Part shown: positions 1 through 8,023 of the stretch, piece by piece
How positions within the stretch are numbered: position 1 is the stretch's first letter
Layout: each line of letters starts with the position of its first letter
Assembly (NCBI RefSeq): GCF_001712795.1
Contig: NZ_KV757784.1
Location: forward strand, 1 to 32,681
Source: Nostoc sp. KVJ20
GTDB lineage: Bacteria; Cyanobacteriota; Cyanobacteriia; Cyanobacteriales; Nostocaceae
Reading direction: 5' to 3'
Length of the DNA stretch: 32,681 bases
Notes under the pieces: model-generated
The model's database searches: none
What the model saw: only the letters and a program-made list of their open reading frames with translations
What the model was told of the DNA's origin: nothing
Made by a program: the position numbers and the translations under genes

Positions 1-1
1 G

Positions 2-2800
2 GATTCAGGATTAACCGAAGTACAGCCAGATAATTTGTTCGGCTCTTTCGATGAAAATCCGCAACTGCTGTTTGAAGATGTCGCTGCAAATGATTCCACC
101 TATATTCAGATGGAACCCACAGAGAATGCTGTGGATGAATTATCAGAAACTATTAGTTTTGGGGAAACTTCAGATTCAGCCCAGACAAGCCCAGAAATTT
201 TAGATACTGAAGAAAATAATTTAGAAACTACCTTTGATTTCGCAGAAAACACAGCTTTTGAAGATACAGAACTGAGTTTTGATCATGATTTATTGTTTAC
301 AGAAAATGCTTTGCCAGAAGCAGAAAAGCAGGAAGAATTAGAAGAGAATACAGCAACAATTGACTCACAAGCTGTCCATGACTTCACACAAACGCTTATT
401 CAGGAAGATGTCGAAACCGATTTGTGGGATTTAGGGGAGACATCTGAAACGGTATCAGTGTCAGAGGGAGAAAATGCAATTCTTGCTCCAAATGAAGAAT
501 TGGCAACTACAGAAATCGTTGAAGAAATTGCTCCAGAAGATGAATTTGCAGATTTGGCAGCATTACTAGGAGAGGAAGTAGCACCCATCCCTAAAGCCAA
601 GGAGATACCAGAAGTAGACTTTGCTGCCCTGGAAGAATTGCTAGGTACAGATAATGAAAGCGATGTCTACGACGGGCTACGCCAACGCCAGCCCTTAGAG
701 ATTCAACCAGTCTTGGCTAAAAATCCCATTTCATCACCAGCGATCAAAGATGAATTCGGTGACTTGGAGAAGTTGCTGGCAGAAGCAGATCAAACAATAT
801 CCCATTCACCTTCAGTAAAATCGAACACCAGCAAAACTCCCCGCCCCTCTACTCGTCGGGCTGCGAGATTTGAAGAAACGATGAAGGTTCCAGTTAAGCA
901 ACTGGACGATATGAGTAATTTAGTTGGAGAGTTGGTGGTAAATCGCAATACTTTAGAGCAGGATCATGAACGGCTGCGGCAGTCATTAGATAACTTGCTG
1001 ATTCAGGTACAACAACTCTCAGATGTGGGCGCAAGGATGCAAGAGTTGTATGAGCGATCGCTACTAGAAGCTTCTCTGTTAGCTGGACGTAAAAAGAAAG
1101 ACCCCGGCTTTCAAGCTCCAGATTCCAATGCCGACAGGGGTTTTAGCGAGTTAGAAATGGATCGTTTTACACCCTTCCATACACTCTCACAGCAGATGAT
1201 TGAGCGGATTGTGCGAGTGCGTGAGTCGGCTAGTGACATTGATTTTGTTACCGAAGAAACCGAGCGAGTCGCAAGGCAGTTCCGCCAAGTAACCACCCAG
1301 TTACAAGAGGGATTAACTAGAGCGCGAATGGTGCCTTTTGCTCAAACTATCGATCGCTGGCGGCGAGGAGTGCGCGACAATGCTATCAAGTGTGGCAAAC
1401 AAGTCGAGTTGGTGATTGAAGGTGGTGATACCTTAATTGACAAGATGATTTTGGATCATCTCACCGATCCATTAACTCACATGTTGAATAATGCGATCGC
1501 TCACGGCATTGAAACGCCAGAACAACGCCAAGCTGTTGGTAAACCACCTGTGGGAATCATTACCATCCGCGCCTTCCACCAAGGCAACCAAACCATCATT
1601 TCTGTAGGCGATGATGGCGCAGGTATCGATTCAGCAAAGGTTAAGGCGAAGGCAGTGAAAATTGGCATGATTACAGAAGCGCAAGCAAAAGCCATGTCTC
1701 GTCTGGAAGTCTACGATCTGCTATTCCAGTCTGGTTTTACGATTAAAGACCAAGCAGATGAAATTTCCGGTCGTGGCGTGGGTATGGACGTAGTGCGTTC
1801 TGAGATTAGCGAAATTCGTGGGACAGTTAACACCGATTCTGCGATCGGCAAGGGAACTACCTTCACCATTCGCTTACCACTGACTCTGAGTATTTGTAAA
1901 GCTCTCTGCTGCGTCTCCGATCGCTCCAGAATTGCCTTCCCGATGGATGGTGTAGAAGATACGCTGGATATCCCAGTCAAAAATATTCAGCACGATGCCA
2001 ATGGACAATCATTTATTTCTTGGCGCGATACGGTACTGCCATTCCGACCTCTAAAGGAACTTTTAACTTTCAATCGCCAAATCAGTCGTGGTAATGTCTA
2101 TGGCGGTACGCGAGATGATGACATGGTTTCTGTGGTTGTGGTGCGATCGGCAAATACTCTGATTGCTCTACAGATTGACCTGGTGTTGAGCGAACAAGAA
2201 ATTGTAATTAAGCAATTTGAAGGCCCAGCACCTAAACCCATTGGTGTAGCTGGTGCTACAGTCCTGGGTGATGGTCGGATTATGCCCATTGCTGACGTGC
2301 TGGAAATAATTGACATCTTCCAGGGACGAATTTCTACACAAAGTGGTGGCAATTCTTGGCAACAAAAAGCTACTCCTCCAGATACCTCTCCTGCGAAGAT
2401 TGACCCGACAGTGCTGATTGTCGATGACTCGATTACAGTCCGAGAGTTGCTATCTCTAACATTTAATAAGGCAGGTTATCGCGTAGAACAGGCGCGTGAT
2501 GGGCAGGAAGCTTGGGATAAACTCCGCTCCGGTCTGCCTTGCGATATCGTATTTTGCGACATAGAAATGCCCCGTTGCGATGGACTGGAATTACTCTCTC
2601 GCATCCAGAAAGACTCTAACCTCAACCACTTACCGATCGCGATGCTCACCTCACGGGGTGCAGATAAGCACAGACAAATTGCATCTCAACTCGGTGCTAG
2701 TGGCTACTTTACCAAGCCTTATCTTGAAGAAGCTCTCCTCGAAGCCGCAGCGCGAATGCTGAAAGGGGAGAAACTCATTAGTAGTCCAACTAATGCTTAG
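2..2800 (+). CDS. CheA-type hybrid histidine kinase with C-terminal receiver domain (5' end outside window)
   Basis: The frame is open to base 2, so this is the 3' part of a longer gene; the TTG at 35 is not a credible start. Residue numbers count from that TTG. Order: an acidic linker (1-270) with three similar short motifs at 171-180, 196-205 and 241-250; a CheA dimerisation and ATPase core (about 280-620) with N-box HMLNNAIAHG, DDGAGID and GRGVGMDVV; a CheW-like domain (about 620-765); and a receiver domain (790-910) with VDDS, phospho-acceptor Asp in FCDIEMP (842) and Lys in TKP (894). The Hpt domain that donates phosphate would lie upstream, off the window. CheA-REC hybrids in cyanobacteria drive phototaxis, type IV pilus or hormogonium motility by receiving signals from methyl-accepting proteins through CheW. 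Which of these pathways applies cannot be told without the upstream genes. Confidence 0.93.
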   Translation, partial: DSGLTEVQPDNLFGSFDENPQLLFEDVAANDSTYIQMEPTENAVDELSETISFGETSDSAQTSPEILDTEENNLETTFDFAENTAFEDTELSFDHDLLFTENALPEAEKQEELEENTATIDSQAVHDFTQTLIQEDVETDLWDLGETSETVSVSEGENAILAPNEELATTEIVEEIAPEDEFADLAALLGEEVAPIPKAKEIPEVDFAALEELLGTDNESDVYDGLRQRQPLEIQPVLAKNPISSPAIKDEFGDLEKLLAEADQTISHSPSVKSNTSKTPRPSTRRAARFEETMKVPVKQLDDMSNLVGELVVNRNTLEQDHERLRQSLDNLLIQVQQLSDVGARMQELYERSLLEASLLAGRKKKDPGFQAPDSNADRGFSELEMDRFTPFHTLSQQMIERIVRVRESASDIDFVTEETERVARQFRQVTTQLQEGLTRARMVPFAQTIDRWRRGVRDNAIKCGKQVELVIEGGDTLIDKMILDHLTDPLTHMLNNAIAHGIETPEQRQAVGKPPVGIITIRAFHQGNQTIISVGDDGAGIDSAKVKAKAVKIGMITEAQAKAMSRLEVYDLLFQSGFTIKDQADEISGRGVGMDVVRSEISEIRGTVNTDSAIGKGTTFTIRLPLTLSICKALCCVSDRSRIAFPMDGVEDTLDIPVKNIQHDANGQSFISWRDTVLPFRPLKELLTFNRQISRGNVYGGTRDDDMVSVVVVRSANTLIALQIDLVLSEQEIVIKQFEGPAPKPIGVAGATVLGDGRIMPIADVLEIIDIFQGRISTQSGGNSWQQKATPPDTSPAKIDPTVLIVDDSITVRELLSLTFNKAGYRVEQARDGQEAWDKLRSGLPCDIVFCDIEMPRCDGLELLSRIQKDSNLNHLPIAMLTSRGADKHRQIASQLGASGYFTKPYLEEALLEAAARMLKGEKLISSPTNA
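660..689 (+). repeat. Dispersed 30-bp GC-rich repeat inside the CheA kinase gene
   Basis: The sequence GCGATGTCTACGACGGGCTA and the ten bases after it match, on the opposite strand, 25116-25145 inside the penicillin-binding protein gene. Partial matches lie at 2827-2855 and 12098-12124. Here it encodes D-V-Y-D-G-L-R-Q-R between the second and third acidic motifs of the linker, so it sits in a region that tolerates insertion. Confidence 0.75.
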
Positions 2801-2826
2801 TTTCAAAAGCTTAAAAAATTAAATGC

Positions 2827-2855
2827 GCGTAGGTGTAGCCCCTTTGAGACATCGC
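2827..2855 (-). repeat. Degenerate copy of the 30-bp GC-rich repeat
   Basis: Minus-strand copy of the repeat found at 660-689 and 25116-25145. The GCGTAGG-GTAGCCC half and the GAGACATCGC end are kept while the middle has diverged. It lies just downstream of the CheA-type gene, in the 254-bp spacer before the oligopeptidase gene. Confidence 0.55.
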
Positions 2856-2925
2856 TTGTCTACATTTACTAGTACCCTCTGGGACAATACGCTTGGGTTA
2901 AGGGCTAATTGTACAAAATTGCGGG

Positions 2926-2970
2926 TTTTCGAGACGCGATAAATCGCCGTCTCTACAAGTGTTTTGGTCT
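2926..2970 (+). repeat. 45-bp repeat with near-palindromic core, copy A
   Basis: The core GAGACGCGATAAATCGCCGTCTC forms a hairpin and is followed by TACAAGTGTTTTGGTCT. All 45 bases recur in inverted orientation at 20012-20056, and a shorter relative lies at 22399-22426. It is intergenic, upstream of the prolyl oligopeptidase gene. This looks like a REP-type dispersed palindrome of filamentous cyanobacteria; any function is unknown. Confidence 0.8.
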
Positions 2971-3054
2971 GTATTGCCCTCTGGGAATTTTCTCGTAGGT
3001 TTAGGAAGGGGTCTATCTTTGTAGTATGTAAAGAAGCACTTTTGACCTAAAACT

Positions 3055-5124
3055 ATGCCTTCTTCTAAAAAACCTCTCACCTACCCATCCAGCTACAAAA
3101 GTAATCAAGTCGATAACTACCACGGTACTTCAGTCGCAGATCCTTATCGTTGGTTAGAAGATCCTGACTCTGAAGAAACAAGAACTTGGATCGAGGCACA
3201 AAATCAAGTTACTTTTGGCTACCTGAGTGAAATTTCTGCTAGGGAAAAAATTAAACAGCGTCTCACCAAACTTTGGGATTATGAAAAATATGGTATCCCT
3301 TTTAAAGAAGGCGAACGCTACTTTTATTTTAAAAATTACGGGCTGCAAAACCAAAGTGTCCTTTACACTTTGAAAACTCTCGACGACCAACCCAAAGTTT
3401 TACTCGACCCTAATAAGCTCTCAGAAGATGGGACAATTGCTCTTTCTGGATTGTCCATTAGCGAGGATGGCAAACTTTTAGCTTATGGTTTATCGTCTTC
3501 TGGTTCTGATTGGCAAGAATGGAAAGTACGTAATATTGAAACTGGTGAAGACCTCCAAGATCATCTGAAGTGGATTAAATTTTCTGGCGCATCTTGGACA
3601 TACGATAACCAAGGTTTTTTCTACAGTCGCTACGATGAACCGAACGAAAAAACTCAATTAGAAGATGTTAACTATTATCAAAAACTCTACTATCATCAAC
3701 TAGGTAAGCCCCAATCAGAAGATGTACTAATTTATCATCGTCCTGACCAAAAGGAATGGGGTTTTAGTGGTGGAGTTACTGAAGATGGACGCTATCTAAT
3801 AATTTCAATTTGGTTGGGTACTGACTCTAAAAATTTGGTTTTCTTCAAAGATTTAACTAACCCTAATTCTGAAGTTGTAGAACTAATTAACCAGTTCGAG
3901 GCAGATTATAGCTTTATCGACAATGATGATAGTGTCTTTTATTTCCGCACAGATTTAAATGCACCACGGGGAAAAGTTATTGCGATTGACACGAAAAACC
4001 CTTCGCCAGAGAATTGGCGAGAAATCATTCCTCAATCTGCGGAAACGTTGGAAAGTGTTGGCATACTCAATAACCAATTTGTTGCTGATTATCTCAAAGA
4101 TGCTCACAGTCAAATCAAGATTTTTGACCTCAATGGTGCATTTGTACGCGAAGTTGAATTACCGGGACTCGGTTCAGCCGGAGGTTTTGGTGGTAAGCGT
4201 CATGATACCGAAACTTTTTATAGCTATACCAGTTTCACCACACCAGGAACTATCTATCGCTACGATATGATAACTGGAAAAAGTGCCCTTTTCCGTCAGC
4301 CGCAGGTAGATTTTAATCCAGATGATTACGAGACAAAACAAGTATTTTATCAGAGCAAAGATGGTACTAGAGTGCCAATGTTTATCACCCATAAAAAGGG
4401 CATAAAATTAGATGGAAATAACCCAACTTATCTTTATGCTTATGGCGGTTTTAATGCCTCAATGACACCTGGTTTTTCTGTGAGTCTTTTGGTGTGGATG
4501 GAGATGGGTGGTGTCTATGCTATGCCAAATATACGCGGTGGTGGAGAATATGGCGAAGAATGGCATCAAGCAGGAATGAAGGATAAAAAGCAAAATGTCT
4601 TTGATGACTTTATTAGTGCTGCTGAGTGGTTGATTGCGAATAATTATACTAAGACTGATAAGCTAGCGATCGCAGGTGGTAGTAATGGCGGTTTATTAGT
4701 TGGTGCTTGCATAACGCAACGTCCCGATTTATTTGGTGCGGCTTTACCAGCAGTCGGCGTCATGGATATGTTGCGGTTTCACAAATTTACCATCGGTTGG
4801 GCTTGGACTTCCGAATATGGTTCAGCAGATAATCCAGAAGAGTTTCCAGTGCTGTATGCTTATTCGCCATTGCAAAATCTCAAACCCGATACAGCTTACC
4901 CAGCAACCTTAATTACCACAGCCGATCATGACGATCGCGTTGTTCCTGCTCATAGTTTCAAATTTGCCGCAGCTTTGCAAGAGGCTCACGCTGGTGATGC
5001 GCCAGTTCTAATTAGAATTGAGACGAAAGCAGGACATGGCGCGGGTAAACCCACGGCTAAAATTATCGAAGAAGCCGCAGATAAATGGGCTTTTTTGGTA
5101 CGTGCTTTGGATGTTGAAGTTTAG
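3055..5124 (+). CDS. Prolyl oligopeptidase (serine peptidase family S9A)
   Basis: Cytosolic serine peptidase that cuts short peptides after proline. The 689-residue length is typical for the family. The N-terminus (YPSSYKSN..., then VADPYRWLEDPDSEETRTW) is the usual family start. The middle, about residues 70-400, should be the seven-bladed propeller that restricts access to small peptides. The C-terminal alpha/beta-hydrolase domain contains the nucleophile Ser543 in GGSNGG, the acid Asp626 in ADHDDRVVP and His661 in AGHGAG, so the triad is complete. There is no signal peptide. ATG 3055 gives the full family N-terminus. It is transcribed alone: the upstream spacer holds dispersed repeats, and a strong hairpin follows the stop codon. 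Confident family call; the physiological substrate is not predictable. Confidence 0.96.
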   Translation: MPSSKKPLTYPSSYKSNQVDNYHGTSVADPYRWLEDPDSEETRTWIEAQNQVTFGYLSEISAREKIKQRLTKLWDYEKYGIPFKEGERYFYFKNYGLQNQSVLYTLKTLDDQPKVLLDPNKLSEDGTIALSGLSISEDGKLLAYGLSSSGSDWQEWKVRNIETGEDLQDHLKWIKFSGASWTYDNQGFFYSRYDEPNEKTQLEDVNYYQKLYYHQLGKPQSEDVLIYHRPDQKEWGFSGGVTEDGRYLIISIWLGTDSKNLVFFKDLTNPNSEVVELINQFEADYSFIDNDDSVFYFRTDLNAPRGKVIAIDTKNPSPENWREIIPQSAETLESVGILNNQFVADYLKDAHSQIKIFDLNGAFVREVELPGLGSAGGFGGKRHDTETFYSYTSFTTPGTIYRYDMITGKSALFRQPQVDFNPDDYETKQVFYQSKDGTRVPMFITHKKGIKLDGNNPTYLYAYGGFNASMTPGFSVSLLVWMEMGGVYAMPNIRGGGEYGEEWHQAGMKDKKQNVFDDFISAAEWLIANNYTKTDKLAIAGGSNGGLLVGACITQRPDLFGAALPAVGVMDMLRFHKFTIGWAWTSEYGSADNPEEFPVLYAYSPLQNLKPDTAYPATLITTADHDDRVVPAHSFKFAAALQEAHAGDAPVLIRIETKAGHGAGKPTAKIIEEAADKWAFLVRALDVEV

Positions 5125-5137
5125 ATTAATATGATTG

Positions 5138-5169
5138 TCTCACGCAAATGCCCTCGCCTTTGCGTGAGA
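5138..5169 (+). terminator. Hairpin terminator after the prolyl oligopeptidase gene
   Basis: A perfect 11-bp stem (TCTCACGCAAA / TTTGCGTGAGA) with a 10-base loop begins 14 bases after the stop codon. Only a weak T-rich tail (TTGTGTC) follows, so it may act as a bidirectional stop between this gene and the convergent tilS gene. Confidence 0.65.
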
Positions 5170-5263
5170 TTGTGTCAGGAATGAGACAAGAAGATTCAGT
5201 ATTGAGATAGATTGTTACGTAATTTTAAAAACACCGTATAAAGTCTTAACTCATCACTCCTAA

Positions 5264-6256
5264 CTATTTAAAACAGATCCAGTCGCCTTCTACTTGAGCG
5301 ATCGCACCACCAGGAAATGGATCGGTTTGCGATCGGTTGGGCGCTATAATTAAAGCCGTTAATTTTTCGATGTGTTCAAAACTAGGTGCATCAGTTAGTA
5401 TTTGCTGCAATACCTGACGCATCACCCGACGTTGCAAGGCCAATGGTGCGTTCTGCAATACCCGACGATTTAACCGTAAGGGAAGAAGAGTAAGAGAATC
5501 TTCTTCATCCCCAATGTCCAATGCCCCATCCCGCAACTGCTGGGCAGCTTTTTCTAAATATTCCACTTCCGCTTGGAGAAGTTCTGCTGTTTGGGCTAAG
5601 GCTGATTCTACTTGGGGGTTGAAATTATTTCGCAAATATGGTATTAGTTCTTGGCGAATGCGGTTGCGGGCATATTGCAAATCTTGATTGGTAGAATCTT
5701 CCCAAATTGGTAATTTAAATTCGTGACAAAATTGCTCTGTTTGTGAGCGAGTAATTTCTAAAAGTGGACGCACTAACATAATGCCTGTAGTTAGAGGACG
5801 TTGCCAAGTCAAGGCTTGTAAACCATCAGCACCAGTACCGCGAATTAAATTGTAGAGGAGAGTTTCGGCGCGATCGCTAGCGGTGTGTCCTGTTACTATA
5901 TATTGATAATTATTTGCTTGTGCGATCGCACTTAAAGCTTGATAGCGCCAATCGCGTGCAGCCGCTTCACTATTTATCGGTTTGTTCGCTGTTTCTAAAT
6001 AAAAGGATGTACCCCAAGTTTTAGCTAAATTTTCGACGTGATGAGCATTAGCTTGAGAGTCAGAACGCCAGCGATGATCGCAGTGAGCGATACCTAAATC
6101 CCATCCCCATTTGGATTGTAAATCTAAAAGTAATTTTATTAAACACAGAGAATCTTGTCCGCCGGAGACAGCGATTAATAGTCGCTGGTTGCGCTCAAAT
6201 AAGTGGCGCGATCGGATGGTGCGATGAATTTTTGCATGTAAGGGAGTCCATACCAT
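5264..6256 (-). CDS. tilS: tRNA(Ile)-lysidine synthetase
   Basis: Uses ATP and lysine to convert C34 of the CAU-anticodon isoleucine tRNA to lysidine, switching codon reading from AUG to AUA and charging from Met to Ile; it is essential in most bacteria. The PP-loop ATP-binding motif SGGQDS lies about 31 residues in, followed by AHCDHRWR, the TGHTASDRAETLLYNLIRG stretch and the RNRIRQELIPYL segment, all typical of TilS. The length of about 330 residues fits the short cyanobacterial form lacking the C-terminal domains of the E. coli enzyme. An in-frame GTG at 6283 would add nine residues (MSVCAEKNK); I prefer ATG 6256, giving MVWTPLHAKIH, although neither has a clear Shine-Dalgarno site. It lies downstream of hyuB on the same strand with a short gap and may be cotranscribed. 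Confidence 0.95.
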   Translation of the reverse strand: MVWTPLHAKIHRTIRSRHLFERNQRLLIAVSGGQDSLCLIKLLLDLQSKWGWDLGIAHCDHRWRSDSQANAHHVENLAKTWGTSFYLETANKPINSEAAARDWRYQALSAIAQANNYQYIVTGHTASDRAETLLYNLIRGTGADGLQALTWQRPLTTGIMLVRPLLEITRSQTEQFCHEFKLPIWEDSTNQDLQYARNRIRQELIPYLRNNFNPQVESALAQTAELLQAEVEYLEKAAQQLRDGALDIGDEEDSLTLLPLRLNRRVLQNAPLALQRRVMRQVLQQILTDAPSFEHIEKLTALIIAPNRSQTDPFPGGAIAQVEGDWICFK

Positions 6257-6347
6257 TTTGTTTTTTTCAGCGCACACGGACACAAATAATTTTCTATTAT
6301 ATCTGTGTATATCAACTTGGGTATTAGTGATTAGCTAAACTTTCTAA

Positions 6348-7934
6348 TTAAGAGATTTGACCAAATCCACCGCCGCCAGGAGTTTCTATTACAAAAACAT
6401 CTCCAGTTTTCATCTCTACTGTTGCTGTGCTGTCTAAATTCTCTTCGATTCCATTCTGACGTTGTATCCAGTTGCGTCCTAATTTTCCTGCTTCCCCACC
6501 ATTTAATCCAAAGGGAGAAACAACCCGATGACCAGAGAGAATATTAGCTGTCATAGGTTCTAGAAATCGAATGCGGCGGACAACTCCATTTCCACCCGAA
6601 TATTTTCCTTTACCACCACTATCAGGACGAAGACTAAAGCTTTCTAAAAGTACAGGATAACGGGTTTCTAAAACTTCTGGATCGGTCAAGCGGGAGTTCG
6701 TCATGTGAGAATGGACACCATCAGTTCCATCAAAATCAATTCCCGCTCCAGAGCCGCCGCAGATAGTTTCATAATATTGATATTGCTCATTACCAAAAGT
6801 AAAATTATTCATCGTTCCTTGAGAAGCAGCCATGACACCCAAAGCACCATATAAAGCATCGACAATGGTTTGAGAAGTTTCTACATTACCTGCTACTACT
6901 GCTGCTGGATAGGTTGGATTGAGCATACAGCCAACCGGGATAATAATTTCTAGAGGATTAAGACACCCAGCATTGAGAGGAATATTATCATCAACTAAAG
7001 TACGGAAGACATATAATACTGCTGCTTGAGTTACAGCTTTAGGAGCATTGAAATTACTATTTAGTTGTAGAGAAGTCCCAGTAAAATCGATGGTAGCACT
7101 GCGATTTTCTGGGTGAATTGTCACTTTAACTTGAATTTGTGAGCCATCATCCATTTTATAAGTAAATGAGCCATCCTTGAGAACTGCGATCGCACGTCTA
7201 ACAGACTCCTCAGCATTAGCTTGCACAAATGTCATATAAGCCTGAACAGTATCAAGCTCATATTGTGAAACCATTTTACGAAGTTCTTGAACTCCCCGTT
7301 CATTTGCGGCAATTTGTGCTTTGAAATCAGCTATATTTTGGTCAGGGTTACGAGCCGGATAAGTATGATTTGAGAGGTGCTGCCTTACTGAGTTTTCTCG
7401 AAATTTTCCCTCTTCAACCAAAAGGAAATTATCAAAGAGAATTCCTTCTTCTTCTACTGTGGTACTGTCAGGAGGCATTGAGCCAGGAGTAATTCCACCC
7501 ATATCGGCTTGGTGTCCACGAGAAGCAACGAAAAAGATGGGCATGGGGCATTGGGCATTGGGCATTGGGGATGGATTATTTTCACTACTTTCTAAAAATA
7601 CAGGGGTAATTGCAGTGACATCAGGAAGGTGGGTTCCGCCATTATAGGGATTATTAGATAGATAGACATTTCCCGGTTTTAGGGTGTCGCCTTTATCGTT
7701 AATTAAACTTCTGACACTTTCACTCATTGAGCCTAAATGTACGGGAATGTGTGGGGCATTTGCTACTAATAATCCTGATGAGTCAAAAATAGCACAGGAG
7801 AAATCTAGCCTTTCTTTAATATTCACTGATGTAGCCGTGTTTTGTAACACAATTCCCATTTGTTCGGCGATAAATTGATAGAGATTTTTGAATATTTCTA
7901 AACGGATGGGATCTGGTTGAGATTTTATCTGCAT
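6348..7934 (-). CDS. Hydantoinase B / 5-oxoprolinase beta-type subunit
   Basis: Partner of the HyuA-like protein encoded upstream. Together such proteins open cyclic amides (hydantoins, 5-oxoproline or N-methylhydantoin) using ATP. Family landmarks are KERLDFSCAIFD near the start, HIPVHLGSMSESV, the LSNNPYNGGTHLPDV segment, ASRGHQADMGGITPGSMPP, and the glycine-rich end ETPGGGGFGQIS. The 528 residues fit the family. One oddity: between PVFLESS and FFVASRGH lies a low-complexity stretch (NPSPMPNAQCPMPI) encoded by a heptamer repeat and probably absent from homologues. The substrate cannot be read from sequence. In other organisms the two halves form one 5-oxoprolinase polypeptide, and here they are separate genes 89 bp apart. 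Confidence 0.93.
   Translation of the reverse strand: MQIKSQPDPIRLEIFKNLYQFIAEQMGIVLQNTATSVNIKERLDFSCAIFDSSGLLVANAPHIPVHLGSMSESVRSLINDKGDTLKPGNVYLSNNPYNGGTHLPDVTAITPVFLESSENNPSPMPNAQCPMPIFFVASRGHQADMGGITPGSMPPDSTTVEEEGILFDNFLLVEEGKFRENSVRQHLSNHTYPARNPDQNIADFKAQIAANERGVQELRKMVSQYELDTVQAYMTFVQANAEESVRRAIAVLKDGSFTYKMDDGSQIQVKVTIHPENRSATIDFTGTSLQLNSNFNAPKAVTQAAVLYVFRTLVDDNIPLNAGCLNPLEIIIPVGCMLNPTYPAAVVAGNVETSQTIVDALYGALGVMAASQGTMNNFTFGNEQYQYYETICGGSGAGIDFDGTDGVHSHMTNSRLTDPEVLETRYPVLLESFSLRPDSGGKGKYSGGNGVVRRIRFLEPMTANILSGHRVVSPFGLNGGEAGKLGRNWIQRQNGIEENLDSTATVEMKTGDVFVIETPGGGGFGQIS
7538..7570 (-). repeat. In-frame CCCAATG heptamer repeat inside hyuB
   Basis: On the minus strand, about four tandem copies of CCCAATG / CCCCATG run in frame through hyuB and encode the N-P-S-P-M-P-N-A-Q-C-P-M-P-I stretch. 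A heptamer repeat shifts frame with each unit, so the whole insert must have a compatible length, and the ORF stays open on both sides. Such short tandem repeats are usually intergenic in Nostoc-type genomes. Confidence 0.85.
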
Positions 7935-8023
7935 GGTTGATTTCTTTTTATTAAAAATACAAATTATGTAACCAAAATAACTGATATTGATTCTCCTGCA
8001 AATACAGATTAAGCCTGATCAAT

